DNA of 64,000 bases, taken from Chondrilla cf. caribensis (taxonomy: Eukaryota > Porifera > Demospongiae > Chondrillida > Chondrillidae). The DNA is taken from assembly GCA_964020155.1 (NCBI GenBank), contig OZ026554.1:3287827-3351826 (forward strand). Direction: 5' to 3'. Shown here one piece after another: positions 45,977 through 57,180 of the stretch; position 1 is the stretch's first letter; the number at the start of each line of letters is the position of its first letter. Position numbers and translations under genes: made by a program. The notes below the pieces were generated by a model that saw only the letters and a list, made by a program, of their open reading frames with translations, had not been told where the DNA came from and made no database searches.

Positions 45977-46358
45977 CTCTTCAGTGTGGTATACCGATGC
46001 ATACGCAAGCTGCATAACTATCCCACCTTATCGTTCCAACACACAAGTAAACACTTGCGGTCTTCCCGATAAGGAAGGATGAAGGAGGATTTCGTGACTG
46101 AGCGCTCTTAATGATAGAGAGAGAGAGGGTAACGCACATTACCTGTGCAAGGCTAGTATGGGATAGGAGTTAGATTTGGATGACTGGGAGGTCATCACTG
46201 TTGCCATCTCAATAGGACTTTGGTCCCCCAGCTGACACAGGCTTAGGTCCTGTCAGCTGGTTGGCGTAATATCGGCAATGTTCCTAACTCCTAACCCATA
46301 CTAGCCTTGCACAGGCCATGTGCATTACCCTCTCTCTCTCTATCATCAAAGACTAGAA
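45977..46358. mobile_element. Insertion in duplication unit 1 containing a 62-bp-arm hairpin, flanked by 15-bp direct repeats
   Basis: CATCAAAGACTAGAA occurs at 45962-45976 and again at 46344-46358. Unit 2 has a single near-identical site (CATCAAAGACTACAA) and nothing between. Within the insertion, ATGATAGAGAGAGAGAGGGT (from 46111) and its complement (to about 46346) form long inverted arms. This is a filled versus empty site seen inside one window. Confidence 0.7.
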
Positions 46359-47825
46359 ATCAGACAGGATCAAGGCATCACCTGTGAATCTGCATGTAGA
46401 GATACAGGATCGAAATAAGAAGGGTTTCTTATCAATGTTCTCAGGGGGAAAACCCATCCATCTCATCAAGTCACAACACAGTGAATAGAACCTTAACATA
46501 TCATGACGGGAGCCCTAACTCAACACTGGACAACAAGTCCTTACCTCTTACTGATGATTGTGCTTACAGTTCATATATACATACATACATGTACATACAT
46601 ATAAGTATGTATGGCTTACATGTATCAATGTGTCCATGTATGTACTTATACGTATGCATACAACTGCATATGTGCTTATGTGCTCCAGCTTAAGACCACC
46701 TAGATGATCATACCACCTCAGTTTTAGGACCATACCCTTCACCAGTTCAGGAAATCGCATTAAGGTTACTACATTTGACATCAGAATTAGGACCAACCAA
46801 CCAACACACCAAGACCAGTTTGAATGTGTCATATTAGAATTCTCAATCATGGGTTTCTCTATACATATGTCTACTGTAAATATCAACGAATATGTGAAAC
46901 ATTACATTAAAATAAACACTGAATCATTAAAATTGACTATATTTCATGCATTGATGCTTCAAAAAACAACGGTTCAACAGTGAAATAATGCAGAAATAGT
47001 CGAGTGTGAGCTGAACTAGTCATGAAAAAGTTAATATTCTGAACTATGCTTCATGAGTTCGTATACTAATATGTAATACCTGCAACCTGAGGTGAAGTGA
47101 GTTGTGAACAGGAAGAATTGCAATGGGAAGGTTGTTCGCTAGATACAGACAGTCAGCATACTGAGTAATGACCTTTAACAAACACTAAATCCACCAAATT
47201 GCATGCTGTACACAAACATGTAGTCTCGCCCTAAACCACTGCAGTCATTAGATTTGGTATCTGGGACACAGGTATATTCAGTACTCCATCCACTGTTATG
47301 CTGACCAATCAAATCACATTCAATTCAATTGTGTACAGGTCATGTGACAGTCACATGGATCTTACAAGATCATTACCAGTGTAACTATCACTGTAGCTGT
47401 CTGCTTATATGTACAGTACGTACCTTTACATCAGGTTGATTGCAAAATCAGCAAATGAGGCAGGCCGACCCAGAAGAACTCATGTACGTATGTACAGTAC
47501 GTACAAGCCCACTTCAGTCATGTAAACCCATGACAAGTTTCTATAATGCTATCACAATGCATGCCATTGCGTTTGGCTGACCCTACATATGGCTCTCGGG
47601 AAAGGTTGCAAGTGTTTTGTTCGGACTCTTTTTTCTCGTGGAAAACTCGGACTTTCACACGCATCAACCAAACTGTTAATGTGTGTGACAGTCTCGATTG
47701 TGGGAATAGCGTATGTGACATGCTGTGTTATTGATTTAGAAGAATGCACATACGTATATGAACAAATAACACACACATCTGGTTGAATAATAATAATATG
47801 GTTAATTAAAACAATTTACCTACAT

Positions 47826-47863
47826 GGGCTTCATCAGGCAGTACGTTCCACCTGATGAAGCCC
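47826..47863. other. Short hairpin GGGCTTCATCAGG / CCTGATGAAGCCC (also at 49836-49873)
   Basis: Perfect 13-bp arms with a 12-base spacer, conserved in both duplication units. A single arm in CACGGGCTTCATCAGG context appears at 17649-17661 next to ACGTTTCACCCATC, a pattern seen at ends of dispersed repeats. Confidence 0.7.
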
Positions 47864-48057
47864 GGGTCGAGGGACTTTCTGGTCACACAAACACACAGAG
47901 ACACAAAGAACAGTGAGTTTGACATTCCACATGGTGTGAGATTTGATAAGTTAAGAAAAACAGCTCAGTTTCTTGATACGTAGTATCACCACACATAGGC
48001 CCTGGTATCTGTAAGCATGTAATGAATACAGGGTTGTGAAATTGATCTGTGAAGGTC

Positions 48058-48066
48058 ACACACACA

Positions 48067-48115
<49 letters not shown>

Positions 48116-48160
48116 ACACACACACGAACATACACACATGGACACAAACACATGCATGCA

Positions 48161-48201
<41 letters not shown>

Positions 48202-48275
48202 ACACACACACACACACACGAACACACACACAAACATACACACATGGACACAAACACATGCATGCACACTCACAC
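48058..48275. repeat. (CA)n compound microsatellite between duplication units
   Basis: CA tracts with GAACA and CATGCATGCAC interruptions. Confidence 0.95.
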
Positions 48276-50630
48276 ACAAATTCTATTGTGTAAGACACAG
48301 ATACTTGGAATTGTGGAGATTACTAAATAGTTGATAAGACATCAAAGACTACAAATCAGACAGGATCAAGGTATCACCTGTGAATCTGCATGTAGAGATA
48401 CAGGATCAAAATAAGAAGGGTTTCTTATCAATGTTCCCAGGGGGATAACCCATCCGTCTCATTGAGTCACAACGCAGTGAATAGAACCTTAACAGATCAT
48501 GATGGGAGCCCTAACTCAACACCGAGCAACAAGTCCTTGTTGCTCTCTGATGATTGTGCTTACAGTTCATATATACATACATGTACATACGTACATATAT
48601 GAGTACATGTATGGTTTACATATATAAATGTGCCCATGTATGTACTTATATGTATACAACTGCATATGTGCTCATATAGGTATAGCAGAGCCCCAGCTTA
48701 AGACCACCTAGATAATCATGACACTGCAGTTTTAAGACTATATATTTTACCAGTTCAGGAAATCACATTAAGGTTACTATTATACACATTCGACATCAGA
48801 ATTAGGACCAACCAACCAACACACCAAGACCAGTTTGAATGTGTCATATTAGAATTCTCAATCATGGGTTTCGCTATACATATGTTTACTGTAAATATCA
48901 ACAAATATGTGAAACATTACATTAAAATAAACACTGAATCATTATTGACTATATTTTATGCATTGATGCTTCAAAAAAACAACAGAACATCAATGAAAAA
49001 ATGCAGAAATAGTCAAGTGTGAGCTGAACTAGTCATGAAAAAGTTAATATTCTGAACTGTGCTTCATGAGTTTGTATACTAATATGTAATACCTGCAACC
49101 TGAGGTGAAGTGAGTTGTGAACAGGAAGAATTGCAATGGGAAGGTTGTTTGCTAGATACAGACAGTCAGCATACTGAGTAACGACCTTCAACAGACACAA
49201 AATCCACCAAATTGCATGCTGTACACAAACATGTAGTCTTGTCCCAAACCACTGCAGTCTTTAGATTTGGTATCTGGGACACAGGTATATTCAGTACTCC
49301 ATCCACTGTTATGCTGACCAATCAAATCACATTCAATTCAATTGTGTACAGGTCATGTGACAGTCACATGGATCTTACAAGATCATTACCAGTGTAACTA
49401 TCATTGTAGCTGTCTGCTTATATGTACAGTACGTACCTTTACATCAGGTTGATGGCAAAACCAGCGAATAAGGCAGGCCGACCCAGAAGAACTCATGTAC
49501 ATATGTACATTACGTACAAGCCCACTTCAGTCATGTAAACCTATGATAAGTTTTCACAATGCATGCCATTGCGTTTGGCTGACACCTACCTATGTACATA
49601 TGGCTCTCGGGAAAAGTTGCAAATGTTTTGTTTGCACTCTTTTTCTTGTGGAAAAACCAGACTTTCACACGCATCAACGAACCTGTTAATGTGTGTGACA
49701 GTCTGAATAGTGGGAATTACATATGTAACATGATGTGTTATTGATTTAGAAGAATGCACATACATATGTGAACAAATAACAGACACATCTGGTTGAATAA
49801 TAATAATATGGTTAATTGAAACAATTTACCTACACGGGCTTCATCAGGCAGTACGTTCCACCTGATGAAGCCCGGGTTGAGGGACTTTCTGGCTACACAA
49901 ACACACAGAGACACAAAGAACAGTGAGTTTGACATTCCACATGGTGTTAGATTTGATAAGTTAAGAAAAACAGCTCAGTTTCTTGATAGTACATTACTAT
50001 ACAAAGGCCCTGGTATCTGTAAGCACATAATGACTACAGGGTTGTGAAATTGATGGCTGGGAAGGTTGTCTCCTTATGATAACTGCAACTACGTAGGTAT
50101 AGTACTAGTACATGCCATACACATACATACACTTAACCAGATAACCACACAGCAGATATACGTGAGTACGTATGTACATATAGTGAAACTATGTAATGAT
50201 TACTATACTTTAAATGACTCTGCAATAAAATCAGGAGACCATCCCTGGAACAAATTGTGGTACATACTTCCCATACTGATGTCTTAGAAGGGCTTTCGGA
50301 GAATACCGCTCTTCATCAGTAGCATGGGAATATAATTCACCATAACTCTATACCAAGTAACACATACAAGCTTAAGTTCAACCACAAAAAGTGACAGATC
50401 TGAAAGAAGACAACTAACTGTCATCAACCCAGTGTGCATTTGCTGAATAAGCATTGAATTTACAGTTTTCTTGTAATTTAATATCATTGGGCAGGTAATG
50501 CCTTCCTGTCATTGGATAGCATTGGGTATAGCTGTGAGTTGATTCAATTACTATGGTTTATGGTAAACCACAAGAAAGAGTAAAATACGTACATGCAGTA
50601 CGCAGATACTGTATGTACGCATGTAAAAGA

Positions 50631-51071
50631 TCACATTAAGACGAAAATATGTATACTGTAAGAATAAGATTGTAAGGTTGGAATGCGAACATTGTCATAG
50701 GTGCTCTTGGTTGGGTGTACATACGAAACACTGCCATAGGTGCTCTTGGTTGGGTGTACATACGAAACACTGTCATAGGTGCTCTTGGTTGGGTGTACAT
50801 ACGAAACACTGCCATAGGTGCTCTTGGTTGGGTGTACATACCACACACTGTCATAGGTGCTCTTGGTTGGGTGTACATACGAAACACTGCCATAGGTGCT
50901 CTTGGTTGGGTGTACATACCACACACTGTCATAGGTGCTCTTGGTTGGGTGTACATACGAAACACTGCCATAGGTGCTCTTGGTTGGGTGTACATACCAC
51001 ACACTGTCATAGGTGCTCTTGGTTGGGTGTACATAATAGTCTGGGGAGGCTGACCTTTTATCTGACGCCAT
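50631..51071 (-). CDS. Candidate tandem-repeat protein (13-residue YVHPTKSTY repeat), translation unproven
   Basis: An ATG at 51071 in a strong context (AAAAAATGG) opens a 146-codon frame: MASDKRSASPDYY, then nine copies of YVHPTKSTY(D/G)SV(W/S), then a short tail. The 39-bp DNA unit (50695-51035) alternates two variants in a 78-bp higher-order pattern. Four of six frames are open because the unit has no stops in them, so openness is not evidence of coding. Only the start context and non-repeat N-terminus favour a gene; no partner exon is defined. Confidence 0.2.
   Translation of the reverse strand: MASDKRSASPDYYVHPTKSTYDSVWYVHPTKSTYGSVSYVHPTKSTYDSVWYVHPTKSTYGSVSYVHPTKSTYDSVWYVHPTKSTYGSVSYVHPTKSTYDSVSYVHPTKSTYGSVSYVHPTKSTYDNVRIPTLQSYSYSIHIFVLM
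50695..51035. repeat. 39-bp minisatellite, 9 copies, 78-bp alternating higher-order repeat
   Basis: Unit CATAGGTGCTCTTGGTTGGG plus TGTACATAC, followed alternately by GAAACACTGC and CACACACTGT. Confidence 0.95.
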
Positions 51072-51234
51072 TTTTTAATTACAGGTAGGAGAGACAGACT
51101 CTGAGAGAGAAGGGTTCTGTTACGGTTGCATATTATTATTTGTCCATGAACCAAATCACATTGCAGAAAAATGTAAACAACTTTGGACAGTGGCATCTTT
51201 AAGTATTAGTTAGTATCATTTTGCCATGTGAAGT

Positions 51235-51621
51235 TCAGTAGAGTAGTAAGGATAAATAATAAATTTTCTGGCATCTGCTAGCTTTCAGACAGGAGCGGAT
51301 TTGATAATACATGATTTTGCATGATATGGCTGTAATTGTCATTATCGATCCTGTTTCCCTGAACAGAAAGTGATGCACAACCATACCCCACACTTTTTTC
51401 TGTCCCCTACTTAGAAAATGGCAGTGGACAAAAAGCCAAAAAACTTGCAACAATTTCCTGTTACACAGTATATTATTATATTACATACTTTTAGACTGTA
51501 AATTTGTGTACAGTACAAACATACGTATTATAATGTACAAATGTATCATGTTCTTATGTGCACACAACACAGCAATACCTATTCTTTGCATTGGTGTGTG
51601 TATGTGTGTGTGTGTGCGTAT

Positions 51622-51665
<44 letters not shown>

Positions 51666-51689
51666 TGTGTGTGTGTGTGTGTGTGTGGT

Positions 51690-51721
<32 letters not shown>

Positions 51722-51743
51722 ACGTATGAGTGTGTGTGTGTGT

Positions 51744-51795
<52 letters not shown>

Positions 51796-51917
51796 TAGAG
51801 AGTGTGTGTATTGCCATCTGGCTGTATGTGTGTGTACCACTACCTGACCATACAAGTGTTTGTACTACTATCTGGCTGTATGCATGTATATTGCAACCTG
51901 ACAATGTGTGTGTGCAT

Positions 51918-51986
<69 letters not shown>

Positions 51987-52464
51987 GTGTACTGCAATCT
52001 GAATATGTTTGTAATGATTTCTGACTGTGTGTGTACCACTACCTGACTGTACATATGTGCGTGTGCTACTACCTGACAGTATGTATGTGTGCGTATGGCT
52101 ACTTGGCTGTGTGTGCTGGTGGCACTGTAACATCCCAATCATTATCGATGTGAATAGTCCAGCCGAAGGACCTGATTCAAGATTTAGTGATACTCACTTC
52201 ATCATAACTTGAATTTCTTTTCCTGCACTATATATGTCGTCACTCGGCTTCATACGTAAATGCTAATGCGGTGAAGTAGATTTTTGTGATAAAATGAGAG
52301 GAGTCGAACACTTATAGGAACAATGAAATAGCATTGATGATAATACTGCACACACCTTTCCATGAAATTTCAAAACCTCTCTCATTTCGGCAGTAAATGA
52401 TCCACACTGACGCGTCATATCTATGATCTCGGAAGAGAGCGAATGATCGCGGTCCAGAGGCCAT
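51235..52464 (-). CDS. Candidate small three-exon gene (101 aa), unrecognised
   Basis: Exon 1 52356-52464 starts at an ATG in a strong context (AAAAAATGG) and encodes MASGPRSFALFRDHRYDASV to FEISWK. Exon 2 52198-52222 is a 25-bp microexon after TATATAGTGCAG. Exon 3 51235-51406 encodes GQKKVWGMVVHHFLF to a TGA. All junctions are GT-AG and all phases agree. Hydrophobic clusters (VWIIYC, MVVHHFLF, YYLSLLLY) alternate with basic residues; no domain is recognised. Intron 2 contains the two large GT microsatellites. The 25-bp exon rests on splice sites only. Confidence 0.35.
51590..51990. repeat. Two (GT)n microsatellite blocks
   Basis: 51590-51793 and about 51920-51984, separated by a degenerate TACTACCTGACTGTATG-type repeat that continues to about 52110. 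Confidence 0.95.
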
Positions 52465-52479
52465 TTTTTAAAGACGCCA

Positions 52480-54213
52480 ATTTCAATGTATTGCGCAATA
52501 ATGACAAATGTATACAATTTTGTCCTACATACGTGTATAATCCATGCTTGCTTATTAGAATTGGTCTTTTGCACTATTCCTATCAAGGAGATGTGCATGT
52601 GGTAACTCTAACGCTTAGTTTTAGTCACCACCTTGCTATTAAAGGTCAGTACAGTGTCAGAATAATTAGGGTGAGTAGCTAGCTATTTGGTGGCCAAGGA
52701 CCAAGGTGTACATTCATGTATGTTTGGCTTTGTTATACCATATCCAACGTACATCTATTGTGTTAGGCTTGTAACTGTGACAATGTGAACATGACAGTCT
52801 ACTGTTTGTTTCCATGCAAAATAGTTTCACCTCTGCATATATGCACCTGTTAGACACGAGATAGCTTCATTGATTCCAAATATAGTGGGGTGACCTGTCT
52901 GCATGATGGGAAGCATGACTATGCGAGAGTAAACACACAACCTTTATGCGATGAAGGTGACAAACTAGCTAGTCTGTTATCATTGATAAGCTGATTACAA
53001 CCATCCTGCCAATGTGACAATGCATTTTTGGTGAATACCCAATATGCTGAACGCTTCTTGACCGTGCTAGATGGAGATGACCCTCATTTTATAAGTACAT
53101 TCAGTGAATAGGAGGTCGCAAATACACTTAGTGTTTCAATTGATATCGGAAGTTTCTGTAATTGAGGAAGCAATACTATAACAATGACTTGTTAGACATG
53201 AATACCTCTGAAAGACTATTGAATCCACTGATGACTTACAAGTACTGAAATATGTCTACAGAATTTTGCCTCTGGTTAATGTACATGACCAGGTGAATGC
53301 ATGGTGAAGATGAAAGCTATGGATGTACAATACAATCATGACTCTTTCATCGGGCTGCACATTCACATTTTACAAAAAATTGCTGGGAATATAGAGAGGG
53401 TTTCTGGTAATATAATATTATGTATGCATGTATCCATCCTAGAACTTGTGGATCCATGTAAGCCTATAATGAACGGATTGGAGATCGTGAGCTTCACTTT
53501 CAACTCAGGGTGGGTCAATCAGCAAAAATACACACAACTGTAAAGTTATATGCATATTGCATCTACTGCCATTGGAATGGCCTAATTATACAGTAATATT
53601 ATAGGGTATAAAACACCGAGAATTGTATGAAGTTCTCAAGCATTCAGCTTATACATTTTTCAATGTTGATGATTGTGAGTACATGTATGTATGATAGTCT
53701 TAATGCTAGTTTCTGTGTGTATAATTGTGCGTAAACAGTGTATACTATTATTGTACATGCACACATGAGATGGGAATTGAAGTGCAATGGTGTCATGTGT
53801 GCGGGTGGGTGGATGTATCCATATGCATTTTGAATTTGCTTGTGTGTACATACTCATACATATAATGTCACGTGTATATTCAAGAGTAACTGTATGTTTA
53901 CCTGCATGTGTGAAGATGTACGTATATACATGTATGTGTGTGATACAAGAGTATGTTCTGCATATATGCATGGATTAGTGGCAATGCACAAATCTATCAG
54001 TGTATACTTGTGTATGTATGTACAGTACGCAGAGTACATAATATATTTGTACAATTAACTGCTGCTATATAATACATAAGAAGCTAGCATTCACACACAA
54101 CACACCAATCTATCAAAGTGGTATTTGTTGTTGGTTACTGTAATGGTTTTCAGATCGTTGGTTCCCGTACTAGTATAATACATGTGCATTGTGTGTGCGT
54201 GTGCGTACATGCA

Positions 54214-54309
<96 letters not shown>

Positions 54310-54823
54310 ACATAATTATGTGACACTGTGCCAATGCATACATTATGTATCACTATAATGTATTCATGGTTTGTGCAATGCATATGTACATACATGTGTG
54401 TGTGTGTGCATACTGGTGCAATAACTATAATAGCTAAAATTCATAATTATATATATATATATAATGTACACAGTCACCAGTACCATATCTTTATTATAAC
54501 AGAACACACTTTAGATTGCTATCTCCAATTTCTCATGATATGGGTGTCTAATACATGAACACATAAAAGTGCCTATTTGTATATGTTACTTTAACACAAC
54601 AACATACAATAATTATTGTAGTCTGCACAACAAACAATCAGATTCTGCAGAACATGAAACTGTTTTTGGTATATCACACAACACTTCACTCAGTTGCTCA
54701 TGCTTTGCAGCTTGTCATGGTACAGTATCTGTAATTGATATACTGTGTAAGGTGCTGTGCAAGTTCACAGGTACCTCTGATAAGAAGTACAGATTTGGTG
54801 TCCCCTGGATGTACTGTGTATAG
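52480..54823 (+). pseudogene. Scattered plus-strand coding-like segments; gene or decayed gene, unrecognised
   Basis: Segments with protein-like composition occur at about 52480-52670 (VHVVTLTLSFSHHLAIKG, then donor GTGAGT), about 52890-53100 (interrupted by TGA and TAG), 53301-53543 (HDSFIGLHIHILQKIAGN), about 53606-53673 bounded by ATTATAG and GTGAGT (KHRELYEVLKHSAYTFFN) and 54617-54823 (after TTATTGTAG; HETVFGISHNTSL to PWMYCV, stop). I could not link them in phase. The stops within the second segment favour decay. Confidence 0.22.
54215..54308. repeat. (GT)n microsatellite
   Basis: Nearly pure GT run, bounded on the right by the palindrome TGTCACATAATTATGTGACA. Confidence 0.97.
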
Positions 54824-55381
54824 TACCTCTAAACATCAAACAGGGAAGCTACCCTTGTATGCTTGTCCACAGTAATACACAGTATGTAGAGTATATCCTG
54901 TGACCTGCTACTCTCACTTGTCTGGCTTCATCATGATTGCTAGTATCGGGCTTTGTCATGTTCTAAATCACCTAATGCCATTAGAAGGAGCAATGTGAAT
55001 ACCTCAGAGAGGTCCAAGGGAGGGTAATGTTTTTTATCCAAATGACATTAGCTACTATAATATATTTCAGTATGAAATGTAACACAATTTGCTTCGAAGG
55101 CTGAAAAATTTATATATTATTATTCATGTACCTCAAGATTTATTGTAGTTCTTTGAATTGATGAGAAGTTGAAAATTGTAAAATGAATGATGTAGGAATT
55201 TACAAATCAAAGAAATTGTGGTTAATGGCTATTATCTGTAAGAAGTTAAATTCAAATGAACATTGATAACCTAATATAAATTAATATAATAACGTCGTAT
55301 GTATAAGAACTGCTGTAATTCTAGATACTGGCCTGCTTATACGTGTATATGGTTATGTCCACTTAAGATCATGGAATGATG
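54824..55381. other. AT-rich spacer downstream of the ALDH gene; no gene seen
   Basis: No poly(A) tract or direct repeats typical of a recent retrocopy were seen next to the ALDH stop codon. Confidence 0.5.
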
Positions 55382-56875
55382 TCAAGAGTTTTTCTGTGGC
55401 ATCTTGATGGTCACAGTCTTCACTTCGGAATACTGCTGCAGGCCGTACTCTCCAAGCTCACGACCGTTACCAGACTGCTTGAATCCACCATAGGGGGCTT
55501 GGGCAGATAGGACCCCATAGCAGTTGACCCAGATTGTACCAGCACGGATGCCTTGAGCGAGCATCAAAGCCTTGTCCATATCTTTGGTAAAAACAGATGC
55601 CACCAGTCCATAATTGGTGTCATTGGCCCGCTCAATAACTTCATCTACTGTTTTGAATTTCATAATTTGCATCACGGGTCCAAAAATTTCTACTTGTGCT
55701 ATTTCCATGTCATCTTTGACATTGCTAAACACCGTGGGTTCCACAAAGAAGCCCTTGTCTCCAGCACGCTTCCCCCCACATTCCAGCTTGGCCCCTTCCT
55801 TCTTTCCACTCTCGATCAGGCCAAGAATCTTGTCAAACTGTTCCTGGTCCACCTGGGGTCCTTGTTCACAATCGTCGTCCAGGGGGTTGCATACCTTGCG
55901 TTTCTTGGCACGTTCAACACTCTTACGGACAAATTCGTCATAAACGGATTCTTCGACAAAGCATCTTGATCCAGCACAACAGCATTGACCTTGGTTGAAG
56001 AACAAGGCAAAGTGACTAGATTCCACCGCATAATCCAGGTCAGCATCGGCAAAGACAATGTTTGGGTTCTTCCCGCCTAACTCAAGTGTAACACGCTTCA
56101 GATTGCTAGCACCGGCTGCTTGCTGGATCAAGTGACCAACTTCGGTGCTTCCCGTGAAAGCAACCTTGTCGACGTTTGGATGAGAGGCAATGGCAGCACC
56201 AGCTGTTGGACCGTATCCGGGAATGATGTTAACAACACCCGGTGGGAATCCAGCTTCCTTGACAAGCGAGGCCACGTACAGAGCGGTCAGAGGAGTCTGC
56301 TCTGCTACCTTCAGGACCACTGTATTACCGCAGCACAGAGCTGGGGCTAGCTTCCATGCCTGCATAAGGAGTGGGAAGCTATAAGGAATGATCTGACCGA
56401 CCACTCCAACTGGTTCGTGACGAGTGAAGGTGAACACCGAACCATCTGTGGGAATAGTCTTCCCGTGGATCTTGTCCGACCATCCCGCGTAATATCGATA
56501 ACACTTGATGGTGAGTGGCAAGTCGATATTGAAGGAATCTTTGTAAGGTTTTCCGTTGTCCAGTGTCTCCAGACGAGCCAGATACTCCCTGTCTCGCTCG
56601 ATCAAATCCGCCAACTTGTTGAGGAGGCGACCCCTTTCAGAGGCGTCCATGGTGCGCCAGGGACTCCCGAGTTTGAATGCTTCCCTGGCAGCCTTCACAG
56701 CTAGATCGACATCGGCTTTGTCTCCTTCTGTAACGTCGCATATCTTGTCTCCATTACACGGATTGGTGGTGGGGAAGGTTTTCCCGCTCGCAGCATCCTT
56801 CCACTCGTTGTTGATAAAAATTTTGTTGTAAAGAACCTTCGGAGTGTTATCGGGACCGAGCAAGTTTTGAGACAT
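55382..56875 (-). CDS. Intronless aldehyde dehydrogenase, ALDH1/ALDH2-like (497 aa)
   Basis: A single uninterrupted frame gives a full-length class 1/2 ALDH (typical length about 500 aa), expected to oxidise aldehydes to acids with NAD(P)+. Visible landmarks: [10 protein letters not shown] with Lys189 (cofactor), FTGSTEVG (Rossmann region), [12 protein letters not shown] with general base Glu265, [15 protein letters not shown] with catalytic Cys299, and VEIFGPV with Glu396. No mitochondrial presequence precedes the conserved core, so a cytosolic location is expected. The usual PWNFP is PYSFP here (164-168): the oxyanion-hole Asn is Ser166, which is unusual. Every neighbouring gene is intron-rich, so the lack of introns suggests a retrocopy or intron loss, yet the frame is intact and the other catalytic residues are kept. 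Subfamily (1A versus 2) not assigned. Confidence 0.97.
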   Translation of the reverse strand: MSQNLLGPDNTPKVLYNKIFINNEWKDAASGKTFPTTNPCNGDKICDVTEGDKADVDLAVKAAREAFKLGSPWRTMDASERGRLLNKLADLIERDREYLARLETLDNGKPYKDSFNIDLPLTIKCYRYYAGWSDKIHGKTIPTDGSVFTFTRHEPVGVVGQIIPYSFPLLMQAWKLAPALCCGNTVVLKVAEQTPLTALYVASLVKEAGFPPGVVNIIPGYGPTAGAAIASHPNVDKVAFTGSTEVGHLIQQAAGASNLKRVTLELGGKNPNIVFADADLDYAVESSHFALFFNQGQCCCAGSRCFVEESVYDEFVRKSVERAKKRKVCNPLDDDCEQGPQVDQEQFDKILGLIESGKKEGAKLECGGKRAGDKGFFVEPTVFSNVKDDMEIAQVEIFGPVMQIMKFKTVDEVIERANDTNYGLVASVFTKDMDKALMLAQGIRAGTIWVNCYGVLSAQAPYGGFKQSGNGRELGEYGLQQYSEVKTVTIKMPQKNS

Positions 56876-57180
56876 CTTCGTTCGTGTGTAGAACCTCGGC
56901 CGTCTAACGCCCTTTTAACCTTGTAATCACGTGATGCTTTCCGGTAGATTCCGGATATCTATTAACAGGTTCTTTGCACAGTGGTTTTACGGTGCCATCG
57001 TCACGCTCGTGAGATTTTCGTATTGTTTATAAGCCCTATGCAATATCACCAATCAACATTGTAAGAGTAATAGATAATAATAATGATAATAATAGTAATA
57101 ATAATACCATGTTGGCCTATTGAGTGCTCAGATAATCAAGGTTGGACACTCTCAATTAGGCTTACACTGATGTTCTTCCC
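56876..57180. promoter_or_regulatory. Divergent intergenic region between ALDH and the 57.2-kb gene
   Basis: 305 bp between two opposite start codons, containing an (AAT)n-like run at about 57070-57108. It probably holds both promoters; no specific sites are claimed. Confidence 0.4.

Larger units (their letters stand above)
45912..50052. repeat. Tandem segmental duplication (two units of about 1.76 kb)
   Basis: Unit 1 runs from about 45912 to 48045 and unit 2 from about 48287 to 50052, in direct orientation with estimated 90-95% identity by eye. Shared landmarks include AAGACACAGATACTTGG, AACCTTAACA(T/G)ATCATGA, CTGAACTAGTCATGAAAAAG and GGGTTGTGAAATTGAT. Each unit follows a (CA)n tract, which suggests unequal exchange between CA repeats (inference). 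Unit 1 carries an extra insertion of about 380 bp. No convincing gene lies in either unit. Confidence 0.88.

Noticed and set aside
47518..47786. Protein-coding exon in duplication unit 1
   Set aside because: Frames are open on both strands, but unit 2 (49586-49786) differs by substitutions and small length changes without codon-like constraint.
50695..51035. CRISPR-like array of regular repeats
   Set aside because: Repeats are contiguous, without unique spacers, and the genome is eukaryotic; it is a 39-bp minisatellite with a 78-bp higher-order pattern.
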